From: an uncultured Prevotella sp.
GTDB taxonomy: Bacteria > Bacteroidota > Bacteroidia > Bacteroidales > Bacteroidaceae
Assembly: GCA_900316295.1 (NCBI GenBank)
Contig: ONCJ01000022.1
Coordinates: forward strand, 1-44,163
Length of the DNA stretch: 44,163 nucleotides
Direction of reading: 5' to 3'
Shown here: positions 39,204-44,163 of the stretch, piece by piece
How the letters are laid out: every line of letters begins with the position of its first letter
How positions within the stretch are numbered: position 1 is the stretch's first letter
Translations under genes and position numbers: made by a program
Notes under the pieces: model-generated
Told to the model about the DNA's origin: nothing
The model's database searches: none
The model's input: the letters and a program-made list of their open reading frames with translations, nothing else

Positions 39204-42107
39204 TTATTTAGTTAGGAATGCCATGATTCCTCTGATGATTGCATTTCTCTTTTCTGCCTCGATGATACATTCCAGCGGAAATCCTGCAGTGAAGCAGCTG
39301 TAGTCCTTACCTTTGTAGGCTACGCTTGCCAGTCTGCCGTCTTCATATTGCATAGCTCCAAACCCGTTGCCTACAGCATGCAGTGCGTCGGGGGCGGTTG
39401 CTGCGTAATGGCGTTCGTTGAGTGTGCGGTATATGTCAAAGATGTTGCCCAAGCCGTTGATTCTACTCAGTTGGTTCTCTTTCTCCGTGCCAGCATAGTT
39501 TACCTTTAGTACTTCTTGTAGAAAAGCCACCTCGCTGGGTGCGGTCATGTCTGATGCCACATACGAACCGCTGATTAGTATGTTACCATGCTTTTTGGCG
39601 TATTTTCTCAACTGTTCCTGCAGTTTGGTTGGAAATGTCTTATATGACTTTAGTGAATATCCGTCGTTACGTTCCAGTCCCATGATGATGTCAACACAGT
39701 CGTATCTCTCCAGTGTTACCTCACCTTTTTCCAATGCGCCCCTCGAACAGCTCACAATATTATATATCTTGGCAGAGGCAATAGCGTCAGCATGCGTGCT
39801 GACATAGTTGAAGTCGTTGCCAGCCACAAACACACCCGCGTATTCATCTCCACAATAGCCAAGTGCGCCAGATCCTTCTTTTCCTGCCTTCGTCCTGTCA
39901 AAGTTGGTTTGTTTGCCTGCCCATCCAGCCGTTCTTCCATACTGTACGCCGGGGTCATCATTCATGTCAAAGCCCTGCATGACGTCATCGTTGACGATAG
40001 CCGGCGATGCCAGTCGTTGGAATCCGTTCACGATAAGCACATCCTTCGCGTTACTTCCCTGATAGCATGCAGACAGCGTCTCTGTCGGGAAGCTCTCGCC
40101 ACCTTTGTTACATGCTGTGACCTTGAAGTGGTACACCACTCCTGGTTGTAAGTCTATCGACATGCTCGTACTGGTAACTTTTGTTCCATTGTCAAATCCC
40201 ATAGTGCCAGTAGCGGTATATACTATATATGAGCTCGGTGTAGCACTCTCCTCCAGCACATCTTCCTGTGGCGACCAGTGCAGCGTGGCCTTGTTGCCCG
40301 ATGTCAGCTCGATATGGAAATTTTTTGGTTGGAGCGGCTGTACTACGTATGTGGTGTTATGCATCGATGCGTTCTGTCTTAACACCGCCTTATATATAGC
40401 TCTTGCCAGATTGAACTTGAAGTTAGGGTCATGTCCATATCTCATGTCCATGAAGTTCTGGTGAGACAGGGTTTCGATGATTGACGATGGCACTTCTGGT
40501 CTGCGAGTCTCATTGTAGTTTCTGTCCCACAACGAGCGACGTGTCCACTTGCCATAGTGGTGTTTCATGTCTCGATAGATGGTTGTGAGCAGAGCGTCGG
40601 CAAAGTCTCGTGAAGCCATGCGTGACACATCAGTACCGAGTAGTTCTTTGCTTGTTCTTTTGTCGTCGTTCTTTGTAGTACAGATAGAAAGTGTTCCCAC
40701 AATGTCATCGGTAAGGCTGACACCTGCATCGCTATGTACGGCAAGTGACATTTCTATGGGCACTCCAAGTCCGTTAGTCTCTGGCACGAAGCACGAGCCG
40801 CCTGCTATCCAGTTTTCCATGAGCGAACGACAGTTGATGTCGTCCTTATAGTCAGATGCTCCGTTGTTGACACTAACAATATTGGAAGGTGCTCCTGCCC
40901 ATTGGGTGTAGTATCGTGCAGCCTCAAGACAGCGTGGCAGTCCACTGGTCTGTCCTCCTCTGACTATGTTGCCCATGCCTCCGCCAAAACGAACGGCATC
41001 GGTCGTTACAATACCGTCTTGTTTCGATCGGTTGTCGATGACAACCCTGTTGTATTCATTACATCCTGCGTCAAAGTCGAATGTGCCAAGATATACCCAT
41101 GTACCGCCACCCATCTTTTGGTTGACGTGGAATATTGTGGCTTGTCCTTTGTGGTATACTGTATAGCAAACATCATCTACACTCTCAGGCTCTGTCTGAT
41201 AGCTCACATATACCGCATACTTGCTAGCCGACTCTATGTTGGGTTGATAGCATGCCTGCGAGATGTCTTTGTGCGACGAGGTGGTGGCTGTCTTCAGTGC
41301 CGTACCCTGTAGAAATGGGTTCTCTCTGTCGGAATATGTGCCGTTATGATATGCAAATCCGCTCTTTTCGGTAGTAGTCCATGTCCCGTTGGTCGTAAAG
41401 AGTGATGTTGTATCCTGCGTGTCGTTGTCAACTATATATTCCTTTTTCTGCCAGTCGCGTTCACGAGGAGTGAACACCACAGCTCCTGCATTTTCCAGCA
41501 TAGGTATGAGGAATGGTACGACTATCGTCTGTGTGAACAAATCTTCGGTTGTGCAGAACAGGTTTGGCCTCTGCCATTGCCAGTTGCGTTTACTGTTGTC
41601 ATAATATCTGCCGTGACTTGCCCATACCGTAATGTGTCGGTTGCTTAGCCCATGAGTAATATGGCGTGGCGTTGACATGTTGCTCACCCATGGCTTGCCG
41701 TCATATTTTATATGTCGCCAAGCCCTTGACTCATCTCGTTTCTCAGCCAGATAGTTGGGGATATATTTCTCTATTGGTTGCCCACCTGAATATATGGTGA
41801 TATCATACTTGTCGTAGGGGTGGGGCAGGGCAGCCTTTACGTCTTTATAGATTTTCTTTACCGATTGTGGCGTAAACTCTTGATATGTAAAGGGTACACC
41901 TGCTGTGATAAGTAGCGTTCTAAGGGAGTCGTCGAGTGAGTAGTCTTGCAGTGGGATGGGCTTGTCTGTCTTTGTGTCCTGAGCCTTGTAGTTAGCGAAG
42001 TAATCTTTCAGTATCGTTTTTACGGTATCGTTTTTGACGGAGGTTTGCGCCTGTGTCATGTTGTTCAGGCACAGACATACAACAATTATGCCTAAAAATC
42101 TTCTCAT
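39204..42107 (-). CDS. Large exported protein: amidase-like domain with golvesin/Xly-type insert, FnIII and C-terminal domain
   Basis: 967 residues with a signal peptide (FLGIIVVCLCLNNMTQA). The first part resembles a zinc N-acetylmuramoyl-L-alanine amidase split by an insert: ITVWASHGRYYD (His165), IPMLENAGAVVFTPRERD, AVHSDAG (His458) and SSIIETLSHQNFMDM (Glu545), the order H...H...E of that fold. Between them (about 250-375) lies a golvesin/xanthan-lyase-like beta domain (GTWVYLGTFDFDAG). A fibronectin type III domain spans about 593-690 (ATLHWSP, VYHFKVTACNKGGESFPT). The rest, with YDCVDIIMGLERNDGYS, is not assigned. Inferred: periplasmic or surface peptidoglycan or glycan processing. Overlaps the PlsC-like gene by the ATGA pattern. 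Confidence 0.78.
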   Translation of the reverse strand: MRRFLGIIVVCLCLNNMTQAQTSVKNDTVKTILKDYFANYKAQDTKTDKPIPLQDYSLDDSLRTLLITAGVPFTYQEFTPQSVKKIYKDVKAALPHPYDKYDITIYSGGQPIEKYIPNYLAEKRDESRAWRHIKYDGKPWVSNMSTPRHITHGLSNRHITVWASHGRYYDNSKRNWQWQRPNLFCTTEDLFTQTIVVPFLIPMLENAGAVVFTPRERDWQKKEYIVDNDTQDTTSLFTTNGTWTTTEKSGFAYHNGTYSDRENPFLQGTALKTATTSSHKDISQACYQPNIESASKYAVYVSYQTEPESVDDVCYTVYHKGQATIFHVNQKMGGGTWVYLGTFDFDAGCNEYNRVVIDNRSKQDGIVTTDAVRFGGGMGNIVRGGQTSGLPRCLEAARYYTQWAGAPSNIVSVNNGASDYKDDINCRSLMENWIAGGSCFVPETNGLGVPIEMSLAVHSDAGVSLTDDIVGTLSICTTKNDDKRTSKELLGTDVSRMASRDFADALLTTIYRDMKHHYGKWTRRSLWDRNYNETRRPEVPSSIIETLSHQNFMDMRYGHDPNFKFNLARAIYKAVLRQNASMHNTTYVVQPLQPKNFHIELTSGNKATLHWSPQEDVLEESATPSSYIVYTATGTMGFDNGTKVTSTSMSIDLQPGVVYHFKVTACNKGGESFPTETLSACYQGSNAKDVLIVNGFQRLASPAIVNDDVMQGFDMNDDPGVQYGRTAGWAGKQTNFDRTKAGKEGSGALGYCGDEYAGVFVAGNDFNYVSTHADAIASAKIYNIVSCSRGALEKGEVTLERYDCVDIIMGLERNDGYSLKSYKTFPTKLQEQLRKYAKKHGNILISGSYVASDMTAPSEVAFLQEVLKVNYAGTEKENQLSRINGLGNIFDIYRTLNERHYAATAPDALHAVGNGFGAMQYEDGRLASVAYKGKDYSCFTAGFPLECIIEAEKRNAIIRGIMAFLTK

Positions 42108-42673
42108 TCCTTGATGTCTCCTATCAGGAATTTCTCAGGATGTTTTCCTTTGAAATCCTTAAAATATCTCTGTATTTCTATCATCTCATTGTCCACGTTG
42201 CCATTTGGTATGATAGATTTGGTACATACAATCTCTTTTTTCGCATAGTCCAAGCCATACAACAGCACTGGTATCTGTGCCTTATATGCAATAAAATAGA
42301 ATCCTTTCTTCCATTCGGCATTAGCAGATCGGGTTCCTTCTGGTGTGATACACAGTCTGAATTCTGGCGATGCTTTGGCAGTCTCGGCGAGAGTGTCGGT
42401 CATACTGGTCTTCTTAGTCCGGTATACGGGTATGCCTCCCCATCGTCTGAAAATTACTCCAAGAGGCCAGAAGAACCATTCTTTCTTCATCAGGAAGTTG
42501 GTCTTCACGCCCTCAGCCCTCGTATATAGTTGTCCAATAACGAAGTCCCAGTTGCTTGTATGCGGCGCCATACAAATTATGTATTTGTTGGGATGGTCCA
42601 CCGTAATATTTTTGGTCCATCCCATTTTTTTGTACAAGAGCCACTGAAAGAATTTTTGTGTCATAATCTTCAA
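42104..42673 (-). CDS. PlsC-like 1-acylglycerol-3-phosphate acyltransferase family protein
   Basis: 189 residues, shorter than typical PlsC (about 240). Block I is APHTSNWDF (HxxxxD), block II IFRRWGGIPVYR, block III ITPEGTRSANAEWKKG, and block IV is IPVLLYGLDYAKKE. These bind acyl donor and glycerol-phosphate acceptor at the inner face of the membrane. The exact acceptor is unknown; this short clade also includes acyltransferases for ornithine or amino lipids. It is 7 bp after the small upstream gene and overlaps the amidase-like gene, so the three form an operon. Confidence 0.88.
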   Translation of the reverse strand: MKIMTQKFFQWLLYKKMGWTKNITVDHPNKYIICMAPHTSNWDFVIGQLYTRAEGVKTNFLMKKEWFFWPLGVIFRRWGGIPVYRTKKTSMTDTLAETAKASPEFRLCITPEGTRSANAEWKKGFYFIAYKAQIPVLLYGLDYAKKEIVCTKSIIPNGNVDNEMIEIQRYFKDFKGKHPEKFLIGDIKE

Positions 42674-42680
42674 TTACGCA

Positions 42681-42959
42681 TTAGCTTTCCACCATGCTTT
42701 CAATTTGTTCAATTACCCCGAGGGCTTCTACCTTAAATTTCTCCACCAAATCCTTGAAGTATACCTTTGCAGGCATTCCTGGTTCTGGATGGGAAATTCG
42801 TCTTACGTAATTCTCACGAATAGTAATGACGGATGTCAGGACAGAGTCTGTATTGTCCTTGTTTGACTTCCCATCATACATCGCAATCGCGATACAATCC
42901 GCAAAGAGGGCATCACAAATGCACTCAATGGTCTTTTTTAGTTTTCTTCTGTTTGACAT
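42681..42959 (-). CDS. Small protein of unknown function (92 residues)
   Basis: Not recognised as a family with known activity. Basic N-terminus MSNRRKLKKTIECICDALF, then ADCIAIAMYDGKSNKDN and a C-terminal helix EKFKVEALGVIEQIESMVES. No signal peptide. It heads the plsC-like/amidase-like operon and has a TATATTTG -7 box 29 bp upstream. Confidence 0.7.
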   Translation of the reverse strand: MSNRRKLKKTIECICDALFADCIAIAMYDGKSNKDNTDSVLTSVITIRENYVRRISHPEPGMPAKVYFKDLVEKFKVEALGVIEQIESMVES

Positions 42960-42987
42960 AATGTATCTGGATGTAATCTTAATGATG

Positions 42988-42995
42988 CAAATATA
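42988..42995 (-). promoter_or_regulatory. Putative -7 box for the 92-residue protein operon
   Basis: Minus-strand TATATTTG (TAnnTTTG), 28 bp before the ATG at 42959. Confidence 0.5.
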
Positions 42996-43089
42996 ATAAA
43001 TAAATATGGAATAAGGAAAAATGTTTGAGAAAAAAACTCAATAATTTTAATTTATATCGTTTTTATTTCAATTTATCGGAGAAAATGAG

Positions 43090-43097
43090 TACATTTG
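43090..43097 (+). promoter_or_regulatory. Putative -7 box for pfp
   Basis: TACATTTG, 59 bp before the ATG at 43157; AT-rich upstream. Confidence 0.5.
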
Positions 43098-43156
43098 CAA
43101 CTCATTTAGAAGACAATTACGTTAATTTATATACTGATAATTATTCTGTTAAGATT

Positions 43157-44163
43157 ATGAAAAAAAGTGCTTTGCAAATTGCGAGAGCCTCTTATCAGCC
43201 CAAACTGCCAAAAGCCCTGCAGGGCGCAGTTTCGGTGAAGGAGGGTGAACCAACTCAGAGTGTTGACAATCAGGAAGAGATCAAGCAGCTCTTCCCTAAC
43301 ACCTACGGCATGCCGCTCGTAGAGTTTGTTCCTGGTAATGGTTCCAACTCGCAGCAAATGAATGTAGGCGTTATCCTTAGTGGTGGTCAGGCTCCAGGTG
43401 GACATAATGTCATCACCGGACTGTTCGACGCCCTGAAGAAGCTCAATCCAGCCAACCGTCTCTATGGCTTTATCCTCGGTCCTGGTGGTCTTGTAGACCA
43501 TAACTATATGGAGATTACAGCCGAGGTTGCCGATGAGTATCGCAATACCGGTGGTTTCGACATGATTGGTTCCGGACGTACCAAGCTTGAGAAGGTTGAT
43601 CAGTTTGAGAAAGGTCTTGAGATTATCCGTCAGCTCGACATCAAGGCTATCGTAATCATCGGTGGCGACGACTCTAACACCAATGCCTGTGTTCTGGCTG
43701 AGTATTATGCTGCAAAGAACTATGGTGTCCAAGTGATAGGTTGTCCTAAGACTATCGATGGAGACCTGAAGAATGATCAGATTGAGACTTCATTCGGATT
43801 TGACACAGCATGTAAGACATATGCTGAGCTTATCGGCAATATCGAGCGCGACTGCAACTCCGCCCGTAAGTACTGGCACTTTATCAAGGTGATGGGTCGT
43901 TCGGCAAGTCATATTGCTTTGGAGTGTGCTCTGCAGACCCAGCCAAACATCTGCCTCGTTTCTGAGGAGGTGGAGGCTAAGGAGCAGAGTCTCGACGAGA
44001 TAGTCAACTATATCGCTCAGGTAGTAGCCAATCGTGCTGCTGATGGTAACAATTTCGGTACAGTCATCATCCCAGAGGGACTCATTGAGTTCATTCCTGC
44101 CATCAAGAAGCTCATCGCCCAGCTTAATGACGTACTGGCATTGCCAGAGGTTAAGGAGATGGG
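43157..44163 (+). CDS. pfp: Diphosphate--fructose-6-phosphate 1-phosphotransferase (5' part, runs off the window)
   Basis: ATG 43157 opens a frame with no stop before the right edge, 335 codons of an expected about 545. PPi-PFK phosphorylates fructose-6-phosphate reversibly with pyrophosphate in glycolysis. Motifs: VGVILSGGQAPGGHNVITGL, FILGPGGLVDHN, IVIIGGDDSNTNACVLAEYY (GGDDSN marks PPi- rather than ATP-dependent enzymes), CPKTIDGDLKND with the catalytic Asp, SFGFDTACKTYAELIGN and MGRSASHIALECALQT. The long N-terminus is typical of the plant-beta-like long clade found in Bacteroidota. Own promoter upstream. Confidence 0.96.
   Translation, partial: MKKSALQIARASYQPKLPKALQGAVSVKEGEPTQSVDNQEEIKQLFPNTYGMPLVEFVPGNGSNSQQMNVGVILSGGQAPGGHNVITGLFDALKKLNPANRLYGFILGPGGLVDHNYMEITAEVADEYRNTGGFDMIGSGRTKLEKVDQFEKGLEIIRQLDIKAIVIIGGDDSNTNACVLAEYYAAKNYGVQVIGCPKTIDGDLKNDQIETSFGFDTACKTYAELIGNIERDCNSARKYWHFIKVMGRSASHIALECALQTQPNICLVSEEVEAKEQSLDEIVNYIAQVVANRAADGNNFGTVIIPEGLIEFIPAIKKLIAQLNDVLALPEVKEM

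Noticed and set aside
43127-43732. 201-codon minus-strand frame at the right edge
   Set aside because: It is antisense to pfp, whose product is unmistakable on the + strand and merely lacks a stop within the window.

Overview
The window reads as a chromosome segment of a Bacteroidota bacterium, most likely Prevotellaceae (Prevotella/Segatella type). The basis is the recurrent -7 promoter box TAnnTTTG, often seen as TATCTTTG or TAACTTTG and twice with a TTTG box exactly 19 bp upstream; a BspA-type leucine-rich-repeat surface protein with a short C-terminal tail of the type-IX-secretion kind; PPi-dependent phosphofructokinase; and the general gene content. This is inferred from sequence only. 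No tRNA, rRNA, CRISPR array or transposase was seen.

Layout. (1) 1-2984: small accessory genes on the + strand: an HxlR regulator, a hexapeptide acetyltransferase, a GNAT acetyltransferase, a YqiA-like esterase and a YjbR-like protein. A 41-bp dispersed repeat in inverted orientation is built into two of these coding sequences. (2) 2985-10293: an AT-rich accessory island. It holds a decayed AbiE toxin-antitoxin pair, the stub of a further lost gene, two adjacent DUF262 (GmrSD-type) proteins, and a two-gene unit of a PflA-like radical SAM enzyme and a serpin with an N-terminal cysteine module. (3) 10424-13682 (-): nucleoside phosphorylase, threonine aldolase and a frameshifted mnmE. (4) 13906-21490 (+): an orphan AraC-type regulator, dipeptidyl peptidase III and a HEAT-repeat DNA-repair-like protein, then a Fur-family regulator, purA, hisS, an SGNH esterase and rubrerythrin. 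(5) 21498-25561: a tandem array of four 22-bp quasi-palindromes inside an 11-bp inverted repeat, then a glucosaminidase, a glycosyltransferase, a zinc-ribbon membrane protein and an MFS transporter. (6) 25727-29740 (-): bspA, with repeat structures around its 3' end, a small overlapping upstream ORF, and an apparently independent structured non-coding RNA of about 360 nt with its own promoter and terminator. (7) 29855-37882 (-): gdhA with promoter and terminator, and a tight lon-tgt-lptF/G-DEAD-box helicase operon. (8) 38010-44163: panB, a small unknown gene, a large exported amidase-like/FnIII protein, a PlsC-like acyltransferase, a small unknown gene and the start of pfp.

How the parts work together. 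The core operons cover purine synthesis, tRNA charging and modification, nitrogen assimilation, pantothenate synthesis, protein quality control and envelope transport. The island at 2985-10293 looks like a defence region in turnover: AbiE is inactivated and a deletion joins its remnant to the operon that now starts with the DUF262 pair. The least conventional candidate is the radical SAM-serpin pair, which may be a modified or metal-linked protease inhibitor. The structured RNA at 29384-29740 and the 22-bp array at 21557-21644 are the strongest non-coding signals I could not assign to a known family.
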